A stretch of DNA of 9,192 nt. Source: Planctomycetota bacterium. Lineage in GTDB: Bacteria > Planctomycetota > Planctomycetia > Pirellulales > Pirellulaceae. Where the stretch lies: positions 1-9,192 of the forward strand of contig JAEZGD010000211.1 of the NCBI GenBank assembly GCA_023417165.1, read 5' to 3'. The position numbers and the translations under genes were made by a program. Each line of letters starts with the position of its first letter. The first letter of the stretch is position 1. Positions 1-5,806 of this stretch are shown piece by piece. Under the pieces are notes generated by a model. It was not told the DNA's origin, searched no databases, and worked only from the letters and a program-made list of their open reading frames with translations.

Positions 1-746
1 CGCACGAACTGCTTGTCGAACGACGGTTGGCTGCGGCCAGGCTGGTAATCGTCAGCGGGCCAAAAACGCGAACTGTCCGGCGTCAGCACTTCGTCGCACA
101 GAATCAACTCACCGCCCGAGCGCCCCCATTCGAACTTCGTGTCGGCGATGATAATGCCGCGCGTTTGGGCGTGCTCGGCGCCGCGCAAGTAAACATCGAT
201 CGAGCGCTCGCGCAGTTCGTTCGCGGTGCTGGAACCGACGATCTCGATCATCCGCTCGAACGAGATATTTTCGTCGTGCCCGGTTTCGGCCTTGGTGGCC
301 GGCGTGAAAATCGGCTCAGGCAGTTTCGAGCCTTGTTGCAGGCCCGGCGGCAGTTGCAGGCCGCACACGGTGCCGTTGGCCTTGTATTCCTTCCAGCCGC
401 TACCTTCCAGATAGCCGCGGACGACACATTCGATAGGGATGATCTCAGCCTTTTTGACGATCATGCTGCGGCCGCGCAGCGGCGCCAGATCGATCTCACT
501 CGGCAGCCCCGCGTTGTCGATATCGAGCGAAAGCACGTGATGCGGCACGCCCAGGCGTTCGAACCAGAACGCGCTTAGCTGCGTCAGGACGCGTCCTTTG
601 TCGGGAATACCGTTGGGCATGACCCAGTCGAAGGCGCTGATGCGGTCGGTGCTAATCATCAGCAGCCGATCGCCTAGATCGTAGACGTCGCGAACCTTGC
701 CCCGGCGAGCGGGCAGCGGCAGCGAGGTGGTGAGCAGTGCGGCCAT
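1..746 (-). CDS. purC: SAICAR synthase (phosphoribosylaminoimidazole-succinocarboxamide synthase), 3' end outside window
   Basis: This cytoplasmic purine-synthesis enzyme joins CAIR and aspartate in an ATP-dependent step to give SAICAR. I translated the minus strand from the ATG at 746; the frame stays open for 248 codons to the left edge, so the C-terminus is missing. Family hallmarks are an N-terminal [16 protein letters not shown]-binding segment followed by [13 protein letters not shown] (about residues 15-45), then [17 protein letters not shown] (about 99-115), the segment [18 protein letters not shown] (about 138-155), and [11 protein letters not shown] with [15 protein letters not shown] near the visible end. 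The TPATKAE...HDENIS segment is typical of the longer, Ade1-like form of about 300 residues, so roughly 50 residues should lie outside. No strong Shine-Dalgarno sequence precedes the ATG, but the protein begins normally for the family. It is divergent from the GH10-like gene. No purine riboswitch or other control site is evident upstream. Confidence 0.97.
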   Translation of the reverse strand, partial: MAALLTTSLPLPARRGKVRDVYDLGDRLLMISTDRISAFDWVMPNGIPDKGRVLTQLSAFWFERLGVPHHVLSLDIDNAGLPSEIDLAPLRGRSMIVKKAEIIPIECVVRGYLEGSGWKEYKANGTVCGLQLPPGLQQGSKLPEPIFTPATKAETGHDENISFERMIEIVGSSTANELRERSIDVYLRGAEHAQTRGIIIADTKFEWGRSGGELILCDEVLTPDSSRFWPADDYQPGRSQPSFDKQFV

Positions 747-942
747 GCGTCAAAATTGGTCGGAAAGAGGGACGGAAACAGGCCGGTTATACCACCCCCA
801 GCGGCCCTGCGAATAGCGGACGCCGTTGTCGGCGGCTATGGACTTCGGTAGACTCGCCGAAATAAATAGAAGCAGGGAAAGCTCGCTGGCTCGTCGGCGG
901 GGACTTTTGATGGGGGCACGCGGTGCCCCACGGGAAACCACC
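747..942. promoter_or_regulatory. Divergent intergenic region between purC and the GH10-like gene
   Basis: About 195 bases separate the two divergent start codons, so promoters for both genes must lie here or inside the gene ends. I could not pick out confident -35/-10 boxes on either strand. On the plus strand the region is open in the frame of the GH10-like gene back to a TTG at 826, with in-frame ATGs at 838 and 910. The encoded stretch is rich in Arg, Ser and Gly and looks like non-coding leader rather than conserved protein. A small inverted pair (TTCGG at 843-847 and CCGAA near 857-861) is the only local symmetry seen. Confidence 0.35.
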
Positions 943-2415
943 ATGGGTCAGTTGCGATTTGTCGCGCCAGATTGGAGCCGCTTGCCGGCCGGCGCCGTCG
1001 ACAACGCCTATCTCACTGGGATGGAGGGGGTGCCGTTTCCCAGCCGCAATTTGCGGGAGGGGGACCAACTGGTCATCCACCGCGATGTGCGCGAGTCGGG
1101 CAATTTCAACATTCTGTGGCAGGTCCCCGAACGCGGGCCGCTGATGCTCTCGACCGCCTGCCTGATGGAACGCGCGAAACCGTATTGGCTGCCGATCGAA
1201 CTGGCGCGCGGCACGTTGCATCGCTTGCGGAATCAGCAGTGGGTCTGGCACTGCATGGGGCTCACGACGCCGGAGAGTTATCGCTCGCTCGAACGCGAGG
1301 CGATGCTCGCCTTTGCCAGAGCCGTAACCATGCAGTCACAGCCGGAACTCGCTTGCGAAGAAGCGCAGGCGTCGATCGTCTGCGCACTCGAAGCTGGGCA
1401 GGCACTCGCGGCTGCCTACGTCGAACAAGTGCTCGCGTTGCGGCACGAACAGACCGACCGCCTGCCGACCCTGCTAGGTAGTCGCTTGCCAGCGGAATTA
1501 ACCGATGCGGCCACCAGCACGCTTACTTCGTCCTTCAACACCGCCGTGGTGCCGCTGACTTGGAGCACGCTGGAACCGGCCGAAGGCGAATTCGATTGGA
1601 CCGCCAGCGACGCTTACTTTCAGTGGCTGAAAGGCAAGTCCCTGAAAGTGTGCTCGGGTCCGCTGGTGCGCTTGGACGCTGGTTGGCTGCCTGATTGGAT
1701 GTACCTGTGGGAGGACGACTTCGATTCGATCCACAGCTACTTGCAGCAGTACCTTACAGCGGTCGTGCAGCGCTACCGCGGGCAGGTGCATGTTTGGCAT
1801 TGCGCGGCCGGGCTGAACATGCCTGGCGAGCTTGGCATGTCCGAAGAAGAAAAGCTTCGCCTGGCGGTGCTCGCGATCGATGCGGTGCGTCGCGCCGATC
1901 CGCGCACGCCGGTGATCGTCAGCTTTGATCAGCCGTGGGGCGAGTACCTGCGCGAAGACGAAATGGATCTGCCTCCGTTCCACTTCGCCGATGCGCTGGT
2001 TCGCGCGGATCTGGGCCTGTCTGGCGTGGGACTGGAATTGAACATGGGGTACGCGCAAGGCGGCACGCTGCCGCGCGACGTGCTCGAACTCAGCCGCCTG
2101 ATCGATCGTTGGAGCACTTTGGGTGTGCCGCTGCTCACCTTCTTAACCGCTCCGAGCTCAAGCCAGTCTGATCCACTGGCCAGCCATAACGCCACCACGG
2201 TGCATCCGCAAATCACGCCTGAGCTGCAAGCGGAATGGCTGGAACCGTGGCTGTCGGTGCTGGTCGCCAAGCAAACGGTGCATGGCCTGTTTTGGAATCA
2301 ATTCACCGATAACGAGCCACATCGCTGGCCACATAGTGGCTTGTTCGACGTCAACGGAACGGCCAAGCCCATCGCCAAGGTGCTGGCGGCGCTCAAGACG
2401 CAGCATCTGTCTTAG
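943..2415 (+). CDS. GH10 (endo-1,4-beta-xylanase)-like protein, probably lacking both catalytic glutamates
   Basis: This 490-residue protein has no signal peptide, so it is probably cytoplasmic. An N-terminal region of about 180 residues, which I do not recognise as a named domain, precedes a C-terminal barrel that resembles glycoside hydrolase family 10. Matches to GH10 landmarks are F198-N199...W207 with LEPAEGEFDW (210-219), the acid/base strand region at VWH (284-286), the LDP-like RRADP segment, GVPLLTFLTAP (394-404) at the nucleophile strand, and GLFWNQFTDNEPHRW with SGLFDVNGTAKPI (448 onward), which matches the GH10 C-terminal pattern. However, the acid/base Glu of W-D-V-V-N-E aligns with Gly290, and the nucleophile Glu of I-T-E-L-D aligns with Phe400. 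I chose the ATG at 943 because the conserved-looking sequence begins there (MGQLRFVAPDW); in-frame starts at 838 and 910 would add 35 or 11 residues of poor character. Database naming as xylanase would overstate its function. It may be a binding or structural protein. It is convergent with the next gene. Confidence 0.75.
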   Translation: MGQLRFVAPDWSRLPAGAVDNAYLTGMEGVPFPSRNLREGDQLVIHRDVRESGNFNILWQVPERGPLMLSTACLMERAKPYWLPIELARGTLHRLRNQQWVWHCMGLTTPESYRSLEREAMLAFARAVTMQSQPELACEEAQASIVCALEAGQALAAAYVEQVLALRHEQTDRLPTLLGSRLPAELTDAATSTLTSSFNTAVVPLTWSTLEPAEGEFDWTASDAYFQWLKGKSLKVCSGPLVRLDAGWLPDWMYLWEDDFDSIHSYLQQYLTAVVQRYRGQVHVWHCAAGLNMPGELGMSEEEKLRLAVLAIDAVRRADPRTPVIVSFDQPWGEYLREDEMDLPPFHFADALVRADLGLSGVGLELNMGYAQGGTLPRDVLELSRLIDRWSTLGVPLLTFLTAPSSSQSDPLASHNATTVHPQITPELQAEWLEPWLSVLVAKQTVHGLFWNQFTDNEPHRWPHSGLFDVNGTAKPIAKVLAALKTQHLS

Positions 2416-2457
2416 TCTGCGTTTGATAGGCCTACCGATTGCTAATGCGGCTCGGCC

Positions 2458-3456
2458 TTAGCTTTTGTTCAGCGATCGCAGGATGGTTCTGGGATCAGGC
2501 GCATTCGCCTGGTTGGCAGTCAACGTTGCCATGAATTGCGGGACCCAAGCGAGCGGCTGCAGATCAATAATGTGGGCACGAAACGAAGCCGGGACGCGCT
2601 CGCGCTCGAAGTGAGCGGCGATGTCGTCGCAGGTCACTAACCAGGCATAGTAGCCGGCGTCCCAGGGGAGTGCTTCGTTCGTGTCAAAGGCGACGGCCAC
2701 CTGCGGACGATAGCGACGCACCAGTTCGTACAGCCCGATCGCATGCGGATCGACCAGGCCGTAAAAGTCGTCACCATACATGTAGTTGCGATACGACTTC
2801 AGCATCTTCTTGAGCGCCGCGGCAAACTCCTCAGGCGATGACGCGGCAACCGCGATCAAAGCTCCCTCTAGCGCTTTGATGTAAGCGCTCGGGCGGCGCG
2901 TGGCCATCGCCTCGGCGGCTTGCTGCAGTTTGGCTTCGTCGCCGCGCACCAGCCCAATGAGCGCGCTGAGCAGCAAAGCGTAGTCGCGATTGTTGGGCTT
3001 CTCTAAGGCTGTTTCGGGAACCTGCGCAATACGATCCACGGCGGCAAAATCATGCGCGGAGGCTGCTTGCAGTAAGGGACGAAAGTAAGTGTCTGGATGC
3101 GTGTTGCGGTTCGTCTGCGACGCGAACCATTCGAAACGCGCCGCCATCGCCATACGCAATGCCAATTCCACCGGAGCATCAAGCGAAAAGCGGCGACAGA
3201 TGCCTCCACGCAGGCAGGTCGGCATGTAAAGGCCATGGCCAGCGTCTTCGCTGAGCTCCGACGCAAGCCGCACCTGCTCATCAGGCAAGCCGGCATACAA
3301 ATAGCTGGGGCGAAGGATTGCATAGATCCGTTCCGCCTGGGCGGGAATCTGCTCAATCAATTCCCAGATCGACATGCGTTTGTCTGGGTACTCGGGCTGC
3401 GCGAGCTCGCGATCCAAGATCGCTTGTTGCTTGGCATTGAGCTTGGTAGACGCCAT
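2458..3456 (-). CDS. Hypothetical helical protein, weakly Imm49-like
   Basis: This 332-residue protein has no signal peptide or membrane segment, so it is predicted to be cytoplasmic. It appears almost wholly alpha-helical with helical-repeat character, for example the stretch from about 157 to 255 (YALLLSALIGLVRGDEAKL, then KALEGALIAVAASSPEEFAA, then VDPHAIGLYELVRRYRPQV). This run resembles the layout of Imm49-type immunity proteins: a helical pair around a 'G-D-E' turn, a helix that counts over 'SPEEF', then an L-ARR-like helix followed by a beta-like V-A-V segment. I hold that only as a hypothesis. Another visible feature is a Cys pair in TCLRGGICRRF (80-90). The ATG at 3456 is chosen; AAGG lies about 12 bases upstream. 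Extending upstream to a non-ATG start adds a Cys/Arg/Leu-rich stretch that looks like leader. No toxin gene or polymorphic-toxin neighbour is visible. It is convergent with the GH10-like gene, with 42 bases between the stops. Confidence 0.8.
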   Translation of the reverse strand: MASTKLNAKQQAILDRELAQPEYPDKRMSIWELIEQIPAQAERIYAILRPSYLYAGLPDEQVRLASELSEDAGHGLYMPTCLRGGICRRFSLDAPVELALRMAMAARFEWFASQTNRNTHPDTYFRPLLQAASAHDFAAVDRIAQVPETALEKPNNRDYALLLSALIGLVRGDEAKLQQAAEAMATRRPSAYIKALEGALIAVAASSPEEFAAALKKMLKSYRNYMYGDDFYGLVDPHAIGLYELVRRYRPQVAVAFDTNEALPWDAGYYAWLVTCDDIAAHFERERVPASFRAHIIDLQPLAWVPQFMATLTANQANAPDPRTILRSLNKS

Positions 3457-3500
3457 GGTTGAATGCACCTTGAAGGAGAGCAACCGCAAGCAACAACATC

Positions 3501-3514
3501 TGCTGCGCGCAGCA
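3501..3514. repeat. 14-base perfect palindrome upstream of the 332-residue gene
   Basis: TGCTGCGCGCAGCA reads the same on both strands. It lies 45 bases upstream of the ATG at 3456, in the 111-base gap after the OB-fold gene. A second small hairpin, GGTGC-GCAA-GCACC, sits at 3535-3548 just beyond the OB-fold gene stop. Neither is followed by a T run, so they are not clear intrinsic terminators. A dimeric regulator site is possible but unproven; in GC-rich DNA a short palindrome can also arise by chance. Confidence 0.4.
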
Positions 3515-3567
3515 CGAGTAACTCGGCCATGAAGGGTGCGCAAGCACCTCCAGGTACGTTGGTAGTG

Positions 3568-3978
3568 CTACTTGGGCGTCGAGGTGACTTCGGTGATTTG
3601 TGCCGGATCGCTGACGACGATCTGCGGTTTCTGGCGGTACAACGTCACTTTACCGCGCACGCGGATCGTCTTGCCGCGGAAGTGTTCGGCGGGTTCATCG
3701 ACGTTGGTCTCGGCATATTTGGCGATCGCCTTGGAGTCGATGGCGACGGTGAAGTTCTCTTTGTGCGTGAAGTTCTTCTGCGAGTTCAAAAAGCAGAACT
3801 TGCCCGAGTCGAGCACACGACTGGAAGCGACGACGAATTCGATCGAAACTTCCTTGCCAATGTGTTCCTGAATATCCGCCAAAGTGTTGGGCGTTTCGTC
3901 CGCAGCCACCAGACTGGCGGGCCTGGAGGCTAAGAGGGCGACCATCACCAAGGCCATCGACAACGTCGCTCGAATCAT
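3568..3978 (-). CDS. Small exported OB-fold-like protein
   Basis: This 136-residue protein begins with a signal peptide: Met-Ile-Arg, a hydrophobic core (about residues 5-18), and likely cleavage near A25/A26 (SLVAA-DE). The mature part of about 110 residues reads as a five-stranded OB-fold-like domain: IGKEVSIEFVVASSRVLDSG (40-59), GKFCFLNSQKNF (59-70), NFTVAI (75-80), then FRGKTIRVRGKVTLYRQKPQIVV (100-122) and a short end. The pattern 'G-K-x-V..V-x-G-x-V..Y-x-x-x-P-Q-I-x-V..P-x-Q-I' is characteristic of exported nucleic-acid-binding-like OB folds in planctomycetes, but its ligand is unknown. A good Shine-Dalgarno (GAGGTG on the minus strand, 3984-3989) sits five bases before the ATG. It is followed, 111 bases on, by the 332-residue gene on the same strand, which may share its transcript. 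One lone Cys (62) is present. Confidence 0.85.
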   Translation of the reverse strand: MIRATLSMALVMVALLASRPASLVAADETPNTLADIQEHIGKEVSIEFVVASSRVLDSGKFCFLNSQKNFTHKENFTVAIDSKAIAKYAETNVDEPAEHFRGKTIRVRGKVTLYRQKPQIVVSDPAQITEVTSTPK

Positions 3979-4299
3979 TGCTGCACCTCAAGAGTGGGAA
4001 AGAGACGCGGAAGCCCGTGGGGCGCGATTGTACCCCCCTGCCCTGCGGGTTTCAAATGCCGACGCTGCCTTCCTGAGCGGGGAGCGTCAGCTCCCTGAAT
4101 CCGCGAGCCATTCGTCGGAGGCTGGAAGCCTCGCGGCGGCGATTGGGGAAGAGCAAAGCGAATTACGATCGCGGAGACGATTCAGGGGACTGACGTCCCC
4201 CGCTCAGGAAAGCAAAGCAGCGGTTGTGTTTAGCGTGCGAGAAAAGCACAATACGACCGCAATTGATCGTGAACTGTTTGCATTCACAGGAGGCTTTTC
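3979..4299. other. Gene-free region between the OB-fold and Dabb genes
   Basis: This 321-base stretch holds the OB-fold gene leader (ribosome site 3984-3989), the three-hairpin inverted repeat at 4071-4209, and the leader of the Dabb gene including AGGAGG at 4288-4293. A reading frame crosses the repeat, but it has no ribosome site, is Arg/Ser-rich and would be antisense to the OB-fold gene, so I call no gene here. No tRNA or riboswitch is recognised. Confidence 0.7.
4071..4209. repeat. Inverted-repeat element with three hairpins (REP-like), in a gene-free region
   Basis: Two 31-base arms, 4071-4101 and 4179-4209, are inverted copies matching at 27 of 31 positions, with a 77-base spacer. Each arm is itself a hairpin with a 6-bp stem and a four-base loop: GGGAGC-GTCA-GCTCCC at 4080-4095, and GGGGAC-TGAC-GTCCCC at 4185-4200. 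The four mismatches between the arms fall in pairs on opposite sides of the stem, so pairing is kept in both. The spacer carries a third hairpin, GAGGCT-GGA-AGCCTC at 4118-4132, and a partial CCGCGAG/CTCGCGG pair (4101-4107 with 4131-4135 region). The element lies between the divergent OB-fold and Dabb genes, fills much of the 321 bases without a gene (3979-4299), and contains no plausible coding sequence. The rest of that gap is the leader of the Dabb gene. REP-type dispersed repeats are the nearest known class; no transposase is present here. Confidence 0.8.
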
Positions 4300-4695
4300 A
4301 TGCTACGTGCTGCGTTATTGACGGCGGTTTTGGCGGTGTCTGTGCTCGGCGTTACGCCGACGGTGTCGGCGGCTGATCCGCAACTGGGCCACATGGTGTT
4401 CTTTACGCTGAAAGAACGCACGCCAGAACAGCGCGCGAAGCTGGCCGAGCTTTGCCGCAAGTATCTCGACAAGCACGAAGGGACCGTTTACTTCTCGGTA
4501 GGCACGCTGGCCGAGGAGTTCAAACGCGACGTGAATGACCAAGACTGGGACGTGGCGCTACATCTGGTGTTCAAAGACAAAGCGGCCCACGACGTCTACC
4601 AGGACCACCCGCGCCACCTGGAATTTATTAAGAATGGCAAAGACTTGTGGGCTAAGGTCCGCGTCTTTGACTCGTACATTCCGGCAGCGAAGTAA
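4300..4695 (+). CDS. Exported Dabb (stress-responsive alpha/beta barrel) domain protein
   Basis: This 131-residue protein has a signal peptide (MLRAALLTAVLAVSVLG..., cleavage likely near VSAA-DP, residues 22-26), so it is predicted to be periplasmic or exported. The mature part of about 105 residues matches the Dabb ferredoxin-like fold: first strand LGHMVFFTLKE (29-39) with the family His31, a helix (42-58), GTVYFSVGTLAE (61-72), then WDVALHLVFKDKAAHDVYQDHP (83-104) and RHLEF (105-109). The HMVFF-LK start and the Y-x-x-H-P-x-H-x-x-F segment are the clearest family signs. Dabb proteins usually dimerise; the substrate or role of exported planctomycete members is unknown. The start is fixed by a perfect AGGAGG at 4288-4293, six bases before the ATG. 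The gene stands alone and ends in a strong terminator. Confidence 0.9.
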   Translation: MLRAALLTAVLAVSVLGVTPTVSAADPQLGHMVFFTLKERTPEQRAKLAELCRKYLDKHEGTVYFSVGTLAEEFKRDVNDQDWDVALHLVFKDKAAHDVYQDHPRHLEFIKNGKDLWAKVRVFDSYIPAAK

Positions 4696-4730
4696 TCCAG
4701 GTTGCCGCGAGAATAAAATCGTTCGCCATT

Positions 4731-4766
4731 GCCGCCTGCCAGGCGATCTGGTCAGGCGGCTTTTCT
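4731..4766 (+). terminator. Rho-independent terminator of the Dabb gene
   Basis: GCCGCCTG (4731-4738) pairs with CAGGCGGC (4753-4760). The stem continues inward as CCAG (4739-4742) with CTGG (4748-4751) after a single bulged T, giving about 12 bp, and is followed directly by TTTTCT. It begins 36 bases after the TAA of the Dabb gene. On the opposite strand no T run follows, so it should not serve the convergent hydrolase gene. Confidence 0.85.
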
Positions 4767-4792
4767 GTCGGAGCGCGAACGCGCCCGCGGCC

Positions 4793-5701
4793 TTACTTCT
4801 TGGCCAAGTGCTTGTCGAACCAATCGGCCAGCGTTTCGAGATCCGACAGCAGCGTGATCCAACCATGCCCGGCGTTGGCTTTGACGACCAGTTCACTCGG
4901 CACACCTGCGTCTTTGAACTTCTCGATAATCAGCTCGGCCTGCTGGATCGGCACCAGCTTGTCCGCATCGCCATGAATGATCAGCGACGGCGCGTCGTCG
5001 GCGCTGACATGGTTCGCAGGCGAGATTTGCTGGCCGATCTCGCGGCGACGCTCTTCGTCGGTGATGCGCTCAAAACGCTTGGTCTGCGGGCTGAGCTCGT
5101 TGAAGTCAAACGGAGCTTTGAAGCCGGCCAAGACGCCATTACCGAGCGCTTCCTCGCCGGGCTTGCCATAGTTCAGGAAGTCGGTCGGCGGAAAGAAGCA
5201 CGCAACGGCTTGCACGCGGCTGCTTTCGCGATCGACTTCGTCCTTGGCTTTGGCGTCGCCGTCGTCGCCCATTGTGCCGAGCGAGAGTGACAAATGTCCG
5301 CCTGCGGAAGCGCCCATGATGCCGACGCGTTCGGGATCGATCTTGAACCGCTCGGCGTTATGGCGAATGAAACGGACCGAGCGTTTGACGTCGGCGATGG
5401 CTTCGGGAATCGTGAACTTCGGCTGGCTGCCATGTACGACGGCAAAGACGGTATAGCCACGCTTCAAAAACGGCGCGACAAACTCGGTGCGAATGGCTTC
5501 ATGGGCCGAGAACCAGCCGCCGCTGACCACAAAGACGAGCGCCGCGCCGTTGGCATTCTCGGTCGGCGTAAAGACATCCATCGTCAGCGCCATGCCATGT
5601 TTACGGCCATAGACGACGTCTGCCTGACGATTCGAGTTATCCGCAGCAGTCACGCCTGAAGTCACAATTGCAAGCAATACGAACGGCAGCAGCCAGCGCA
5701 T
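4793..5701 (-). CDS. Exported alpha/beta-hydrolase, esterase/lipase-like
   Basis: This 302-residue protein has a signal peptide (MRWLLPFVLLAIVTSGVTAA, cleavage about residue 20) and an alpha/beta-hydrolase fold of the acetyl-esterase/BD-FAE type. The nucleophile elbow is GASAG with Ser132, the acid is Asp247 in HGDADKLVP, and the base is His279 in NAGHGW, so a full catalytic triad is present. The usual oxyanion HGGxW motif appears as SGGWF (60-64), with Ser in place of His. The likely substrate is a short-chain or carbohydrate ester, but this cannot be fixed from sequence. The start is the ATG at 5701: GAGGT (minus strand, 5708-5712) sits six bases upstream, whereas a TTG at 5716 would place that motif inside the gene. 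Length is typical for a secreted member. It is convergent with the Dabb gene. Confidence 0.92.
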   Translation of the reverse strand: MRWLLPFVLLAIVTSGVTAADNSNRQADVVYGRKHGMALTMDVFTPTENANGAALVFVVSGGWFSAHEAIRTEFVAPFLKRGYTVFAVVHGSQPKFTIPEAIADVKRSVRFIRHNAERFKIDPERVGIMGASAGGHLSLSLGTMGDDGDAKAKDEVDRESSRVQAVACFFPPTDFLNYGKPGEEALGNGVLAGFKAPFDFNELSPQTKRFERITDEERRREIGQQISPANHVSADDAPSLIIHGDADKLVPIQQAELIIEKFKDAGVPSELVVKANAGHGWITLLSDLETLADWFDKHLAKK

Positions 5702-5707
5702 AGCAGT

Positions 5708-5712
5708 ACCTC
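5708..5712 (-). promoter_or_regulatory. Ribosome binding site of the hydrolase gene (decides the start)
   Basis: GAGGT on the minus strand lies six bases before the ATG at 5701. It favours this ATG over an in-frame TTG at 5716, which would begin upstream of the site. Confidence 0.7.
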
Positions 5713-5771
5713 GCAAATCAGTGGGAAGGGAATGCGTGTAGTGTACTCGCCGGCGCGCAGCGAAGTTTCAG

Positions 5772-5806
5772 AAAAAAAGGCCTGCCGCGGGCGAAGGCCT
5801 ATTTTT
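5772..5806 (-). terminator. Intrinsic terminator overlapping the lipoprotein stop codon
   Basis: On the minus strand AGGCCT (5800-5795) pairs with AGGCCT (5783-5778), with an inner GCC/GGC pairing in the loop, followed by seven Ts (5778-5772). The upstream side carries AAAAAT, so the structure has an A-run and a T-run and could work in both directions. The TAG stop of the lipoprotein gene (5801-5799) lies in the first arm. Confidence 0.85.

Noticed and set aside
27..578. Plus-strand open frame of 183 codons
   Set aside because: It is antisense to purC, which has strong family motifs along its whole length; the plus-strand product has no recognisable domain.
826..942. N-terminal extension of the GH10-like gene to the TTG at 826 or the ATGs at 838 and 910
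   Set aside because: The extension is Arg/Ser/Gly-rich and unlike the rest of the protein, and conserved-looking sequence starts at 943. The ATG at 910 has a GGGGA upstream and stays possible.
1498..2058. Minus-strand open frame of 186 codons inside the GH10-like gene
   Set aside because: It mirrors the codon bias of the sense gene, is His/Arg/Gln-rich and has no domain pattern.
2427..2468. Possible terminator between the convergent GH10-like and 332-residue genes (TAGGCC with GGCCTTA)
   Set aside because: The stem is short and imperfect, the loop is long and the following T run is only TTTT after a gap; I cannot support it.
3463..3933. Plus-strand open frame of 156 codons
   Set aside because: It is antisense to the OB-fold gene, which has a signal peptide and a ribosome site; the plus frame has neither.
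4773..4784. GCGCG-AA-CGCGC hairpin just after the hydrolase gene
   Set aside because: A two-base loop is not favourable, and no T run follows on the minus strand, so it is not a convincing terminator.
4535..5290. Plus-strand open frame of 251 codons
   Set aside because: It starts inside the Dabb gene, runs through the terminator at 4731-4766 and is antisense to the hydrolase with its complete catalytic triad.
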